Below are positions 25,045 through 34,602 of a stretch of DNA of 64,000 bases, piece after piece. The notes below the pieces were generated by a model that had not been told where the DNA came from, searched no databases, and saw nothing but the letters and a program-made list of their open reading frames with translations. The position numbers and the translations under genes are program-made. This DNA is from Flavobacterium caseinilyticum. Lineage in GTDB: Bacteria; Bacteroidota; Bacteroidia; Flavobacteriales; Flavobacteriaceae. Numbering within the stretch: position 1 is the stretch's first letter; each line of letters starts with the position of its first letter. Location of the stretch: positions 179,256 through 243,255 of the forward strand of contig NZ_SMFM01000004.1 in the NCBI RefSeq assembly GCF_004349085.1, read 5' to 3'.

Positions 25045-25326
25045 TTAGTCTAATTTATTTTTTATGTAATATTTACCATCCAAGTCTTCATCAAAATCAT
25101 CAATCTTAACGGGTTTTGGCTTTGGTTTAACTGCAGTCGCTTTCTTTTTCCACATTTCAAATTTTTCTGCGGGCATTTTCTTCTTCATGATCTCAAGAAT
25201 CTCTTTTTCTGCCAGACCAAATTCTTTTTTTATGGTTTCAAAAGGATTTTTTTCTTCTAAAGCCATTGTAACAAGTTTTTCTGTTTGCTCCCAGTTCAAT
25301 TCTTTACGGTTACTCTTTTTCATCAC
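25045..25326 (-). CDS. TIGR03643-type small protein (93 aa)
   Basis: A 93-residue soluble protein. The middle matches the pattern of the TIGR03643 family: ELNWEQTEKLVTMALEEKNPF, then FGLAEKEILEIMKKKMPAEK and FEMWKKKA. The layout (two helices with FGL..EI.EIM in between) is helix-turn-helix-like, so DNA or RNA binding is possible, but the family has no known function. The tail is charged and low in complexity (KPKPKPVKIDDFDEDLDGK). Transcribed alone, with its own terminator. Confidence 0.8.
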   Translation of the reverse strand: MMKKSNRKELNWEQTEKLVTMALEEKNPFETIKKEFGLAEKEILEIMKKKMPAEKFEMWKKKATAVKPKPKPVKIDDFDEDLDGKYYIKNKLD

Positions 25327-25442
25327 GTGAAAATTAATTCTAATAAGTTGTTAACGATTAATAAATTACATTTCTAATTTGATACCAATATTAAGAAAAA
25401 AAATAATTAGATTTTCTCAAATGGACATTTTTTTTCTTCTTT

Positions 25443-26270
25443 TTAACTGTTTTCTTTTAAAGCGGCTTTTTGAAAGGGTATTTTTAATAAATTTTTTAAT
25501 TCATTGTGTTCCTCAGGATTCGGGTGTGTGTCGATTCCGTAAATGATTTCTTCTTTGGGCAGCGTCATGAAAGTCCCGAAAAGTCGGTCCCAAATCGAAA
25601 ATATGTTACCATAATTACTATCGGTGTAAGGCAGAACATAGTGATGGTGTACTTTGTGCATATCAGGAGACACAATGAAATAACTTAGAAAAGTATCAAC
25701 CTTTTTAGGCAGAGAAATGTTCGCATGATTGAATTGCGTTGCCACAACAGATAATGTCTGGTACAGAAAAACCATCCACATCGGGCTTCCTATGATTAAA
25801 ACTCCAAAAGCAGTAAATGCAAACCGAATCACACTTTCTCCGGGATGATGCCTGTTTGCTGTAGTGGTGTCAATCCAAGTATCCGTATGATGAATCAAAT
25901 GGAAACGCCACAAGAATTTGGTTTTATGTTCCACTAAATGTACCAGGTAAGCACCAATTAAATCCAATAAAAGTAATCCGATCAATGCGTAAAGCCATAT
26001 TGACATTTCAGGAAGCCACTGTAAAATTCCAAAATTGTTAGCAATAGTCCAATCGGCAGTTTTTAATAGAATAAAAGCCAGACAAAAGTTGACCACAATA
26101 GTCGTAAACGTCATAAAGATATTAATACCTGCATGCTGCCATTTTTTATAGGTGAAGTTAAAAAGCGGAAAAGCATTTTCAATCAGCCAAAAAAAAGTGA
26201 TTCCGCCCACCAGGATTAAGCTTCGGTGTGATGATGGAATGGTAGAAAAATAAGCAATAATAGCATCCAT
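25443..26270 (-). CDS. Sterol desaturase / fatty acid hydroxylase family protein
   Basis: A 275-residue di-iron membrane enzyme of the fatty-acid-hydroxylase superfamily. Four or so hydrophobic segments surround the histidine clusters HLVEHKTKFLWRFHLIHHTD (about residues 110-129), NRHHPGE and HKVHHHYVLPYTDSNYG, which together supply the usual eight or more iron-binding histidines. The GNIFSIWDRLFGTFM ending is also typical. Likely substrates are hydroxylated or desaturated lipids, perhaps ornithine or sphingo-type lipids in Bacteroidota, or carotenoids; the sequence does not decide this. Transcribed alone. Confidence 0.9.
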   Translation of the reverse strand: MDAIIAYFSTIPSSHRSLILVGGITFFWLIENAFPLFNFTYKKWQHAGINIFMTFTTIVVNFCLAFILLKTADWTIANNFGILQWLPEMSIWLYALIGLLLLDLIGAYLVHLVEHKTKFLWRFHLIHHTDTWIDTTTANRHHPGESVIRFAFTAFGVLIIGSPMWMVFLYQTLSVVATQFNHANISLPKKVDTFLSYFIVSPDMHKVHHHYVLPYTDSNYGNIFSIWDRLFGTFMTLPKEEIIYGIDTHPNPEEHNELKNLLKIPFQKAALKENS

Positions 26271-26556
26271 GATTTGAGTATTTAATCCAAATCTAATAAT
26301 TTTTTATGACTGTCAGCTAAACGGACCTTTATTATTTATTACTGTCAGCGACAAAGAGATGAGGAGATTAGGATGCAATGGTATCAAAAAAATATTGAAA
26401 AATACGGAATGTAGCGAACGGCGGTCGAGATTTTTATTTTTATTAAAAAGCTAAAGCTGATTGTAAAAAAGATAAAAGCCAGCATCTCATCACCTCTTAC
26501 CCTCATTGTTTGAAAATTATAATGCGTTCCTTGTTAAATTCAATAGTTACAGCGGT

Positions 26557-27165
26557 TTATTTGATTACCCGAAAAGTAAGATTTACTCTGGCGCCAATGG
26601 GTTTTGCGGTTTTCGGGATTTGGTGTTTCCAGAAATGTTGTGTCGTTCCTTTCATAACGAGTAAACTTCCGTGTTCCAGAACGATGCTTTTTTTCTGTTC
26701 TTTGTCTAAATTATGTTTTAATTGAAACATGCGTTCGGCGCCAAAACTCAACGAAGCAATTACAGGATTTGTTCCTAATTCTTTTTCGTTATCGGCGTGC
26801 CAGCCGTTGCTGTCTTTTCCGTCGCGATATTGATTGAGTAAAACGGTTGTGAAAATGGTATCCGAAACTTTTTCGATTTCCGTTTTTAGCTTTTGCAAAA
26901 GTAAATTCCAAGGATGCGGTTGCATCGTTATGTTCGAATACGAATAGGGTTTTCCTTCATTTCCAAACAAAGCCGTCAAGCGGGGCTGCGGGTGCATTTT
27001 TCCATACACCCGAATTTCATCGTGTTGCCAAGGGATGTCTTTTATTAATTCGGCAAAAATAATATCGGCTTGCTCTTTGTCAAAAAACTGAGGATAATAG
27101 ATAATATCAGAGTCCGGCAAGTCAAGAAATAGGGGTTCGGATGTGGATTCGAAAAGTGATTTCAC
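26557..27165 (-). CDS. AlkB-like 2-oxoglutarate-dependent DNA repair dioxygenase
   Basis: A 202-residue enzyme that removes alkyl groups from DNA or RNA bases by oxidation. The double-stranded beta-helix carries the iron ligands in GWHADNEKELG (HxD) and TQHFWKHQIPK (distal His), and the 2-oxoglutarate-binding arginines in RVNLTFR. The hydrophobic-loop region HPQPRLTALFG and the FGAERMFQLKH block resemble human ALKBH2/3 more than E. coli AlkB. It lies 4 bp downstream of the DoxX-like gene, with which it is probably cotranscribed. Confidence 0.9.
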   Translation of the reverse strand: MKSLFESTSEPLFLDLPDSDIIYYPQFFDKEQADIIFAELIKDIPWQHDEIRVYGKMHPQPRLTALFGNEGKPYSYSNITMQPHPWNLLLQKLKTEIEKVSDTIFTTVLLNQYRDGKDSNGWHADNEKELGTNPVIASLSFGAERMFQLKHNLDKEQKKSIVLEHGSLLVMKGTTQHFWKHQIPKTAKPIGARVNLTFRVIK

Positions 27166-27169
27166 GGGA

Positions 27170-27523
27170 TTATGTATATTGGTAGGCCCAGAAAATCAGG
27201 AACAATTGTAAAGGCATTCGCAAAAGTAAAACCCATTTTGGCAAACCCATTCTTGCTTTTTCATCAAAATACATGTATAAATGCGTCGGGAAAATGGCGA
27301 TTAATAAAGCAATAACTCCCCATGCAGCGTAGCTTGAAAGCACTGGAATGCACAATGCAATTCCCAAAATTATTTCGGCTAAACCGCTGATGTAGTTTAA
27401 TAATTTTGGATTCGGGAAATAAGGCGGAATGATTTTCAGGTACAATCTCGGGTTTCTGAAATGGTTTAATCCTGCAATAAAGTAAACAAAAGCCATCACA
27501 TATAAATGCCAAGGTAAATTCAT
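27170..27523 (-). CDS. DoxX-like membrane protein (117 aa)
   Basis: A small four-helix membrane protein of the DoxX/DoxD-like superfamily. It starts MNLPWHLYVMAFVYFIAG, and the conserved part NHFRNPRLYLKIIPPYFPNP lies between the first two helices, followed by LAEIILGIALCIPVLSSYAAW. I use ATG 27523; an in-frame ATG 18 bases upstream would add six residues. Role unknown; related proteins are linked to quinone or thiol redox chemistry. The AlkB-like gene follows 4 bp downstream. Confidence 0.82.
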   Translation of the reverse strand: MNLPWHLYVMAFVYFIAGLNHFRNPRLYLKIIPPYFPNPKLLNYISGLAEIILGIALCIPVLSSYAAWGVIALLIAIFPTHLYMYFDEKARMGLPKWVLLLRMPLQLFLIFWAYQYT

Positions 27524-27594
27524 AATAAAGTTATTTATCACGAATTTATAAAAATTTAAATGAATGTGCTTAATTCGGACGAAGTCTTTTTTTT

Positions 27595-27670
27595 GCCACT
27601 GATTTCACAGATTCACACAGATTTTTTATTTAAAATTTAAGAAATCTGTGAAAATCTTTTAATCTGTGGC
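27595..27670. repeat. Inverted repeat of the CACAGATT type
   Basis: gccactgatttcacagatt (from 27595) and aatcttttaatctgtggc (to 27670) are the ends of two imperfectly complementary arms of about 30 bases with a short AT loop. It lies between the DMT transporter and DoxX genes. Words of this kind are a common intergenic repeat in Bacteroidota and relate to the GGATT-rich ends of the tandem repeat at 1-349. Confidence 0.75.
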
Positions 27671-27748
27671 TAATTTTATTTCTATGGTACTCTTTACAAA
27701 TTGTTATTTAGTCTTTAATTGGTTGATTAAAAACATTTTAAATTTAAA

Positions 27749-28654
27749 TTAAGCTTTCTTCTTAAAATTCACGTTCATTATCACAATTGCCATTATGATT
27801 AAAATAATTCCAATCCATTGGATTAGACTTACTTTTTCGCTCAAAAGAAAGTATGCCATCAGTACTGATACGGGAAGTTCCAGAGCAGAGACAATACTTC
27901 CCAGTCCGATTCCGGTAAGCGGAAAACCGGCGTTGAATAATAATGGTGGAATTATAGTACCAAAAAGTGCCAGAATAATCCCCCATTTCATGAAAATCTC
28001 AAAATTGAAAGGAGTCGTTTGTGTTGCAATTGCAAATCCAAATACGATTATCGCTCCGCCAAGTAACATGTATAAACTGCGTTGTGCTGACGAAACGTGT
28101 GTTGCTATGCGGTTAGCAGTAAACATCGTTGTGGTGAAGGAAGCCGCAGCCATAAGTCCTAAAACAATACCGCGCCAGTCTAATTCTATTTTGCTTTGAA
28201 TCAGATTTGTGGCAAGCGCCGTTCCAAATAACACGATGATCACCGATATGATTTTTTGCGTCGAAGGCCTTTTCTTTTCTAAAATCATTTCGAATAAAAC
28301 GCCCATCCAAACGGTTTGCATCAATAAAACGATGGCAATCGAAACGGGAATGTATTTTACGGCCAAATAATAAAAAATACTCGTCATTCCCAGTGACGTT
28401 CCTGCCAGCATTAACTGGGTAATATTTTTCCTAGATGCTTTTATAACGTCATTTCCTTTTTTAGCTTTTTGAAACATATTAATAAGCAGCATTCCCGTAA
28501 TTCCGTATACGAATTGCGCGATGGTAACTTCAGGCGTAGTGAAACCTTCGCCGTAGGCTATTTTTACAAAAGTAGCCAGCATTCCATAACTTGTTGCGCC
28601 AAGACCTACCAGGAAAACCCCTTTTAATACGTTATTCTTTATCATTTTTTTCAA
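27749..28654 (-). CDS. EamA/DMT family transporter
   Basis: A 301-residue inner-membrane protein with ten hydrophobic segments in the two-times-five EamA layout. Landmarks are GATSYGMLATFVKIAYGEG in the first half, FYYLAVKYIPVSIAIVLLMQ in the fourth helix, and in the second half GIGLGSIVSALELPVSVLMAY followed by LSEKVSLIQWIGIILI. Such proteins export or import amino acids and related metabolites; the substrate here is unknown. Transcribed alone. Confidence 0.88.
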   Translation of the reverse strand: MKKMIKNNVLKGVFLVGLGATSYGMLATFVKIAYGEGFTTPEVTIAQFVYGITGMLLINMFQKAKKGNDVIKASRKNITQLMLAGTSLGMTSIFYYLAVKYIPVSIAIVLLMQTVWMGVLFEMILEKKRPSTQKIISVIIVLFGTALATNLIQSKIELDWRGIVLGLMAAASFTTTMFTANRIATHVSSAQRSLYMLLGGAIIVFGFAIATQTTPFNFEIFMKWGIILALFGTIIPPLLFNAGFPLTGIGLGSIVSALELPVSVLMAYFLLSEKVSLIQWIGIILIIMAIVIMNVNFKKKA

Positions 28655-29003
28655 TTTTAAAAAGCGGGCAAAGATAGGCTTTAGTTCCTAGTTATGAGCC
28701 ATAATTTTGAAGTTAATATGTAAGACTTTAATTCTGATATCAATACGGTTCGGATGGAGTAGATTAACGCAGATTCTGCAGCATTTTCAGGCGGATGCTG
28801 TTTTAATTTATAGGTTGCGCGCAATGCAAGTTTTTTAAAACATAGAAACATAGTTTTATGCATTTATAAAAAGACGTTACATTTTATTGCAGTAAATCAC
28901 AGGATTGTAAACACAAGAAGTAGGCTATAGCAATTTTTTTTTTCTATGTTTCTATGCGTTTTTTTTTATATTTTTCAAGTACAAAAATAATTGCACCAAC
29001 GGA
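28655..29003. other. Gene-free spacer with an inverted repeat
   Basis: 349 bp. catagaaacatag at 28841-28853 and its exact complement ctatgtttctatg at 28944-28956 form a 13-bp inverted repeat 90 bases apart, a word common in intergenic repeats of Bacteroidota. A 60-codon open frame at 28681-28863 has no protein-like character. Confidence 0.6.
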
Positions 29004-29405
29004 TTATTTCACTTCTTTTTCGACTAAATCACTCAAATGCAATCGTAATGCATTTACGGAAATACTGATTTCCCAAAATGACAATCCCAATGAAATCAAT
29101 AGCCCCAATAAACTCATTCCAAAAAGATAAATTCCGGCTGTTTGTTGTTCCAAAAATAATAACAGCATCGAGAAAACGGATAGAAACAGACTTAAAACAC
29201 CGGCCATTTGCATATTGCGGATCAGTGTCAGCCGTAAATTAAGATTTTTGATTTCCAATAAAATCGTATCGTTTTGCTTTTCCTTATACGTTTTTTTTAA
29301 ACCTCTGACGATTGTGGCAATGGTCAAAAACCGATTGGTATACGCCAATAAAATCAGCGAGGTTGCGCCAAAAAGTAAAGCAGGAGTTTCTATTTGTAAA
29401 ATCAT
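29004..29405 (-). CDS. DUF2721 family membrane protein
   Basis: A 133-residue protein with three hydrophobic segments (about residues 5-25, 63-87, 92-115). The family pattern is visible: IETPALLFGATSLILLAYTN at the amino end, FLTIATIVRGLKK, the charged central helix with LRLTLIRNMQM, and the final GLSFWEISISVNALRLHLSDL. DUF2721 proteins are small membrane proteins of unknown role found in many bacteria. Transcribed alone, divergent from the barrel receptor at 29576. Confidence 0.85.
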   Translation of the reverse strand: MILQIETPALLFGATSLILLAYTNRFLTIATIVRGLKKTYKEKQNDTILLEIKNLNLRLTLIRNMQMAGVLSLFLSVFSMLLLFLEQQTAGIYLFGMSLLGLLISLGLSFWEISISVNALRLHLSDLVEKEVK

Positions 29406-29575
29406 TTTCGATTTAATTTTGGAATTTTATTTTTATAAAGAGTTGCAAAGTTCGTTATTCTTTGCTGAAATTGGTCTTTTAGTCTTGTGAAATATAACAA
29501 TTTCCGAAAATCAATTCGATTTTTAGTAACGTTTAGAACCTTAGTCCTACTAAAGGAGTAACACAAATAGAAACG

Positions 29576-31681
29576 ATGAAAAAGAATTATTTATTGAGTA
29601 TGTTTTTTTTAGGAGCAATATTCACACTTTCGGCTCAGGAAGAACCCAAAAAGGCTGTAGAATTGAATGAAGTTGCTATTGTAAAAACTAAAAAAGCAAT
29701 TGAACAAAAAGCGGACAGAACCATATTTGATTTTTCCAGTCAGCCCAGTTTGAATTCCGGATCTGTATTAGAAGGAATAAAAAAATTGCCTGGACTTATC
29801 GCTTCAGATGTTGCCGGGATGATGTATCAAGGCAAACAGCTGGATGTTTTTATGGACGGAAGACCGCTGAATATTACCTCCAATGAACTGAATTCTTTTC
29901 TGGAAGGGATGCCTGCTAACGCCATTGAAAAAATTGAAATTATTACGCAACCAGGGGCCGAGTTTCCCGCAACTTCCGGTGGCGCAATTATGAATATCAT
30001 CACGAATAAAAACGCTAAAAATTATTTAAGCGCTACGTATACCAATAGCACCAATTTTACGAGTTACGATCATTTGCGATGGAGGATCAATAATAGTTTG
30101 CTGTTGAGCGCCAAGAATAAATATTTTGGATGGCAATTGAACGTTGGACAAAATTACAGAGAATCCGCCGTGTGGACTTCATTGACTAAAAATGAAAATA
30201 ATACGACTTCGATGCTTTCTACTACTGAGGCGGATCGCTTCGGACGTACTAATTTTGCAAAATCCGCACTGACGTTTGATATTGGCAACGACCGATTGTT
30301 ATTTAATTATGATGTAAACTACAGCAACAATAATAGTAATACATTAGGAAATGGACCCGGTTTTAGTACCAATGATGATTCTTTTACAGATGCATTACGT
30401 CAGGATTTCGTAGTTACTTTCCAAAAAAAGTTTGAGGATAAATCTAAAAAATTAGATTTTAGATTCAATTATAACAGCAATCAAAATGATTTCACACTGA
30501 ATTCCAGAACGAATAATGTTGCAATATTAGATAATGCTTCGACGCAGGAATTGTATAATGCTAAATTTGATTATTCGCAACCTATTGCATTTTCTGATGA
30601 AGGGAAAATAAGCTTTGGTGGCTTGTATGAAGCGCTTCTTTTTGAAACCCAAAACATGGAAATTGTCAATTTGGATTATCAGCGAAAAACGGCGGCAGCT
30701 TACGGGGAGTTGCAAACTAAATTTGATAAGTTCAATTTTATTGTGGGCGGTAGAGCCGAGGATTATAATATCGCCGGAAAAACCAACACCGCTGATCTAA
30801 TTCCGTTTAAACAATTTCGTTTTTTTCCAAATGCAAGTGCCCAATATAATTTCAGTAATTCTGTTTATTTTAATGTCAATTATAACAAGAAAATAAGTTT
30901 GCCAAGCACATCTGCTTTAAATCCAAACAACACCAATTATCAGAATCCAAATATAGAGTATTCCGGAAACCCGAATTTGCAACCTACCATTTTTGATAAT
31001 TACGAAGCAAAATTGAGTGCTTTTGATTATGCTTTTATTGGCTACAATGTAAGTTCTGCTCAAAATCAGGTTATCAACAGAGTGTTACTTACGGATGATG
31101 TCGTGGTAAATACCAATATAAACGTGCCTCAAATTAAAATTCACAACTTTAACGTGGGATTGCCAATTCCGTATATGTTGTTTACGGAAGGACTTAAGGA
31201 AACCATGAAAATGAATATTAATCCGGATAAAATGAATTTTTTATATGTGTATACCGCGTATCAGTTTCATCAAATTCCCGAAATTAATACTAATGGTTTC
31301 TGGATGTTTAATTTGATGTCTCAAATTGTGTTGCCAAAAGACATCAAGTTTGTGGCTAACTTTAATTACATCATGTCTAACGGGAATTATTTTTATTTCA
31401 TTGCGGAGAAGCCTTTTAATAACACGCTTGATTTAACGTTTTCTAAAAAGTTTTTCAAAGACCAGCTGTCGGTTTCCATAAGTGCAGATGATGTCCTTAA
31501 TTCCAACCGATTTGTGTTCAGTTCTGTTGGTACGCCTTTGTTATTAGCGAATAAAAACGATACGCGCCGTTTTGGTTTCAGTGTAAATTATAAAATTCCA
31601 ACCAAAAACAAATTGGCAAAAGAAGATCCTAACTTATTGAATAAAGAGAAAAAAGAAGAAGAAAATATCTTGAATCAATAG
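29576..31681 (+). CDS. Outer-membrane beta-barrel protein (TonB-dependent-receptor-like)
   Basis: A 701-residue outer-membrane protein with a signal peptide (MKKNYLLSMFFLGAIFTLSAQ). A plug-like domain follows (GSVLEGIKKLPGLIASDV, VFMDGRPLNIT, ANAIEKIEIITQPGAEFPAT, GGAIMNIITNKNAKNY), then beta-strand repeats to the end (FGFSVNYKIPTKN). It lacks the carboxypeptidase-like domain that precedes the plug in the 799-residue relative at 48616, and no SusD partner is adjacent. After the last strand there is a charged tail of about 25 residues (KEEENILNQ). It probably belongs to the outer-membrane beta-barrel family related to TonB receptors; the ligand is unknown. Confidence 0.88.
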   Translation: MKKNYLLSMFFLGAIFTLSAQEEPKKAVELNEVAIVKTKKAIEQKADRTIFDFSSQPSLNSGSVLEGIKKLPGLIASDVAGMMYQGKQLDVFMDGRPLNITSNELNSFLEGMPANAIEKIEIITQPGAEFPATSGGAIMNIITNKNAKNYLSATYTNSTNFTSYDHLRWRINNSLLLSAKNKYFGWQLNVGQNYRESAVWTSLTKNENNTTSMLSTTEADRFGRTNFAKSALTFDIGNDRLLFNYDVNYSNNNSNTLGNGPGFSTNDDSFTDALRQDFVVTFQKKFEDKSKKLDFRFNYNSNQNDFTLNSRTNNVAILDNASTQELYNAKFDYSQPIAFSDEGKISFGGLYEALLFETQNMEIVNLDYQRKTAAAYGELQTKFDKFNFIVGGRAEDYNIAGKTNTADLIPFKQFRFFPNASAQYNFSNSVYFNVNYNKKISLPSTSALNPNNTNYQNPNIEYSGNPNLQPTIFDNYEAKLSAFDYAFIGYNVSSAQNQVINRVLLTDDVVVNTNINVPQIKIHNFNVGLPIPYMLFTEGLKETMKMNINPDKMNFLYVYTAYQFHQIPEINTNGFWMFNLMSQIVLPKDIKFVANFNYIMSNGNYFYFIAEKPFNNTLDLTFSKKFFKDQLSVSISADDVLNSNRFVFSSVGTPLLLANKNDTRRFGFSVNYKIPTKNKLAKEDPNLLNKEKKEEENILNQ

Positions 31682-31720
31682 CGATATTGTTTCATTTCCG
31701 GACAATTCTAAACACAAAAA

Positions 31721-31831
31721 CCTGCAAGTTTACGCCTGCAGGTTTTTTATTGTTTAAAATTCAATCAAAACTTCTTTATACGAAAGCCATTACTACTTCT
31801 CCTTTTAATTGATTTTGACATGGTCTTGCTT
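31721..31831 (-). pseudogene. Decayed copy A of the htpG 3' end with its terminator
   Basis: The 111 bp after the barrel gene match the end of htpG (40229-40360). The terminator core cctgcaagtttacgcctgca at 31721-31740 corresponds to 40229-40248, and the stretch acgaaagccattactacttc (31780-31799) corresponds to acgaaagccgttaatgcttc in htpG. Read in the htpG frame on the minus strand it gives GEVVMAFV, a stop, then RSFD, against GEALTAFVKRSFE in the real gene. It is therefore a dead fragment. The hairpin can still end transcription of the barrel gene. Confidence 0.75.
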
Positions 31832-31905
31832 AGTGTACTGTATATGCTATTTTTTAGATGATTAATAAAGCAGGCCAAATAGTTCGGTGAAGAACATTTT
31901 TAGGC

Positions 31906-31913
31906 TAAATTTA
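31906..31913 (+). promoter_or_regulatory. Possible -7 element TAAATTTA before the DUF2254 gene
   Basis: TAAATTTA matches TAnnTTTG with one mismatch, 18 bases before ATG 31932. The -33 region has TTC in place of TTG. It favours the ATG at 31932 over the upstream GTG at 31887. Confidence 0.35.
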
Positions 31914-31931
31914 CCTATAGAAATTAAAATT

Positions 31932-33458
31932 ATGGTACAAAAATTAAGACAGCGGGTAAAGAGTATGGTAGAACATCAGATCAAACATATGGGTACCTTT
32001 ACCAGTGGTATTTATGCGTTTATTATTGGTTCTGTTTTATTGACGATTGACTATTATGTTGATTTTGGAATGAGATTCAATATCAATGAAATGGATATTT
32101 ACAATCGGCTGATTCCGGTTTCTACTATTCTAATCTCCATTCTTATTGGAATTTCACTAACTACTTTCTCTGTTGTGTTTGTTGTAATGCAATTGGCATC
32201 TTCTCAGTTTTCTCCCCGAATTTTGAGACATTTTTTATCCAATAATATTAGAATGCAACGATTTATCGGATTATTTGTAGGTACAATTTCGTTATGTATT
32301 TTGCCTCAGTTAGCATCCGTTTTTTACCAAACCTCTTTTCTTTTAACACTTTTGACGGGCTCTCTGTTTGCTTTTTATTGCCTGGTATGGTCTTATCCAA
32401 ATATGATTAGCTATTTAAGTATCAACATGAATGTTTCCAGTATCACAAATGGAATTAAAGCGGAAATGGTTGAAGAGATCAATGATTTGTATCAGGAAAA
32501 TTGGAGTGTTGGAAAAAATCTGCTTTACAAACGTTCCAAAATAAACCCGGATAAATTTCAAATAAAAATCGTGAGTCCTTTTGAAACAGGTTATTTGGAC
32601 AGCGTGAATTATAGAAAACTGGAGAAAATAACCGAATATCTCAGTAGTTCTGATGTGGGCGTATTTTTTGAAGACGCTTATCAAAAAACAATTATAGGAG
32701 AATTTATTATGAAAAACACCACTACACTTGTGGTATTGGTTTTTAGCGAGGAACTCCAAATGAATCAGATACTTCGTTTGAAGAAAGAAGTAGCAGCGAT
32801 TGTCAGCACTACTTTTAAAGTTAAGTTGTTCAGAAGCCATACGCAAGATGTGAATTTTGGTGTCAGAAAACTGGTAGATATTGCGATAAAAGCCATCTCT
32901 CCTGCGGTAAATGACCCAACAACTTGTTTAAATTGCATTGACCAGATTGGGGAAATAGCAAAAGAATTAGCCATACGAGAATTTCCTTCGACGAATTCCA
33001 GGACTTTGGGTTCCAAAAAAATACAGGTAAACGAATTTAATTTTGAAGAATTTATTGACTTTTGTTATGATCAAATTTTTCAGTGGGGAAAAGAAGATCC
33101 AACTGTTGTGAAAAGAATTATCAGATCAATCAGGGTTATTTTACCATTAGTTGAAAATCCTTTCAATTTGAAAATTTTAATCCAGCAAGTTGAGGAAATG
33201 GATTTGCTTGAGATTTATAATTTGTCGAAATACAAAAAAGGGAAACTAAAAATATCAAAGGAAAAATTAATTATTATAGAGAGGGAATTGTCTCGGTTTC
33301 GACAGAAAGCAAAATTGCAAATTAAAGCGCTGGAGCTAAAAGGAGTATTGGATCATTACGAAAGGAATCATTATTCGGATAATTCAGAAATTACAACTGC
33401 TGAAATTGAGGCGATTGATTATCTCAAGGCTTACAAAACTGTAGCCGATACTATTTAA
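31932..33458 (+). CDS. DUF2254 family membrane protein
   Basis: A 508-residue protein with four hydrophobic segments in its first 170 residues (FTSGIYAFIIGSVLLTIDYY, ISILIGISLTTFSVVFVVMQ, FIGLFVGTISLCILPQLAS, and a fourth ending FAFYCLVW-like) and a large soluble rest. Family marks are ASSQFSPRILRHFL and KAISPAVNDPTTCLNCIDQI near residues 320-345. The frame could begin at a GTG (31887) but the ATG at 31932 is supported by a -7-like sequence. DUF2254 proteins are of unknown role. The gene sits directly after copy A of the htpG end. Confidence 0.87.
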   Translation: MVQKLRQRVKSMVEHQIKHMGTFTSGIYAFIIGSVLLTIDYYVDFGMRFNINEMDIYNRLIPVSTILISILIGISLTTFSVVFVVMQLASSQFSPRILRHFLSNNIRMQRFIGLFVGTISLCILPQLASVFYQTSFLLTLLTGSLFAFYCLVWSYPNMISYLSINMNVSSITNGIKAEMVEEINDLYQENWSVGKNLLYKRSKINPDKFQIKIVSPFETGYLDSVNYRKLEKITEYLSSSDVGVFFEDAYQKTIIGEFIMKNTTTLVVLVFSEELQMNQILRLKKEVAAIVSTTFKVKLFRSHTQDVNFGVRKLVDIAIKAISPAVNDPTTCLNCIDQIGEIAKELAIREFPSTNSRTLGSKKIQVNEFNFEEFIDFCYDQIFQWGKEDPTVVKRIIRSIRVILPLVENPFNLKILIQQVEEMDLLEIYNLSKYKKGKLKISKEKLIIIERELSRFRQKAKLQIKALELKGVLDHYERNHYSDNSEITTAEIEAIDYLKAYKTVADTI

Positions 33459-33675
33459 TAAATTGAAATGAATTAATGAAAATTCTAAAACAGCGAGTTG
33501 GCAACGGTAAGCCAGATTTGATGACTGTTGCTTGGTCCTGATGAGAGTACGCATTTGAATTTAGTTTTGTCACTTTAATGCAATAGTGCAAACTAGAACT
33601 AATGCTAAAGTTTTCGTTTGCACAATCATTTTGTTCAAAGTTTATGTTTATTCTTAGCTAGATTAAAGTTGTTCA

Positions 33676-34593
33676 TTACACAAGCCAGCCAAATTTTTGC
33701 TCAATAATTCTTGTTTTTTCTTCTTCTATGAATTTTAAATACGCAGCAGCGACCGGTGAAAATTTCTTACCTTTTAGCCATATTAAATTCCAGTTGGATT
33801 GAATTGGTAATCCTTTTACAGGGATTATTTGTAAATCACGATTGTTAAGTTCATTTTTTATACCAATTATCGGCATTATCGAACATCCCAGTCCTGCCAA
33901 TACTGCTTGCTTTATCGCTTCGTTTGAGGTGAGCACCATTTTTTTTGGAACAGTTAGCTGGTTATGCTCTATAAATTTTTCCATTATATATCTGGTCCCA
34001 GACCCTTGTTCACGGTAGATTATAGGTAAATTTTCTATAATTTTTTTATCCTGAATTTCTTTCCCAATTTGTTGGTCAATATTGGCTATAAGGTAAAGAG
34101 TATTTGGCATCAATTCTATTTTTTCAATTTGTAAAGTTTCCGGGAGAACAGAAACTAAGGAAAAATCGACTTCATTTTTTTCCAAATTTTTCAGTACTTT
34201 ATTTTTATTCGTCACATCAAGAAGTAATTCGACCCCTTGATTTTGTTTTAGAAAATCAGATAGAAAATAGGGTATTACATATTTGCCCGTTGATACTACG
34301 GAGATCTTTAATCGTCCGGTCAATTGTCCTTTAAATGCCATTGTTTTATAATTAATGGCATGTACTTCGTTTAATATTTTTTCTGCTGCTGTGGCAATTT
34401 CTTTTCCAAAATCGGTTACGTATAATTTCCGTCCGATTACCTCTGTAAGAGGAACATCAAATTGGTCTTGAAAATTTCGTAACTGTATAGATACTGCGGG
34501 CTGGGTCAGATGCAGTTCTATTGCCGCCTTGGTGATACTTTTATTCTGGGTGATTTTTAAAAATACCTGCAGTTGGTGGAGCGTGTAGTTCAT
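33676..34593 (-). CDS. LysR-type regulator, CbbR/RbcR-like
   Basis: A 305-residue transcription factor. The winged-helix domain occupies residues 1-65, with the recognition region LTQPAVSIQLRNFQDQFDVP and the wing LYVTDFGKEIATAAEKIL. The effector domain (about residues 90-295) has the usual Rossmann halves, beginning GRLKISVVSTGKYVIPYFL and including REQGSGTRYIMEKFI. The words around the recognition helix are those of the CbbR/RbcR/CmpR branch that controls carbon-fixation or bicarbonate-uptake genes. It is divergent from the operon at 34674-37934, which ends in a bicarbonate transporter, and the shared 80-bp gap holds a palindrome, so it very likely controls that operon. Confidence 0.87.
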   Translation of the reverse strand: MNYTLHQLQVFLKITQNKSITKAAIELHLTQPAVSIQLRNFQDQFDVPLTEVIGRKLYVTDFGKEIATAAEKILNEVHAINYKTMAFKGQLTGRLKISVVSTGKYVIPYFLSDFLKQNQGVELLLDVTNKNKVLKNLEKNEVDFSLVSVLPETLQIEKIELMPNTLYLIANIDQQIGKEIQDKKIIENLPIIYREQGSGTRYIMEKFIEHNQLTVPKKMVLTSNEAIKQAVLAGLGCSIMPIIGIKNELNNRDLQIIPVKGLPIQSNWNLIWLKGKKFSPVAAAYLKFIEEEKTRIIEQKFGWLV

Positions 34594-34602
34594 AAATAAT
34601 TT

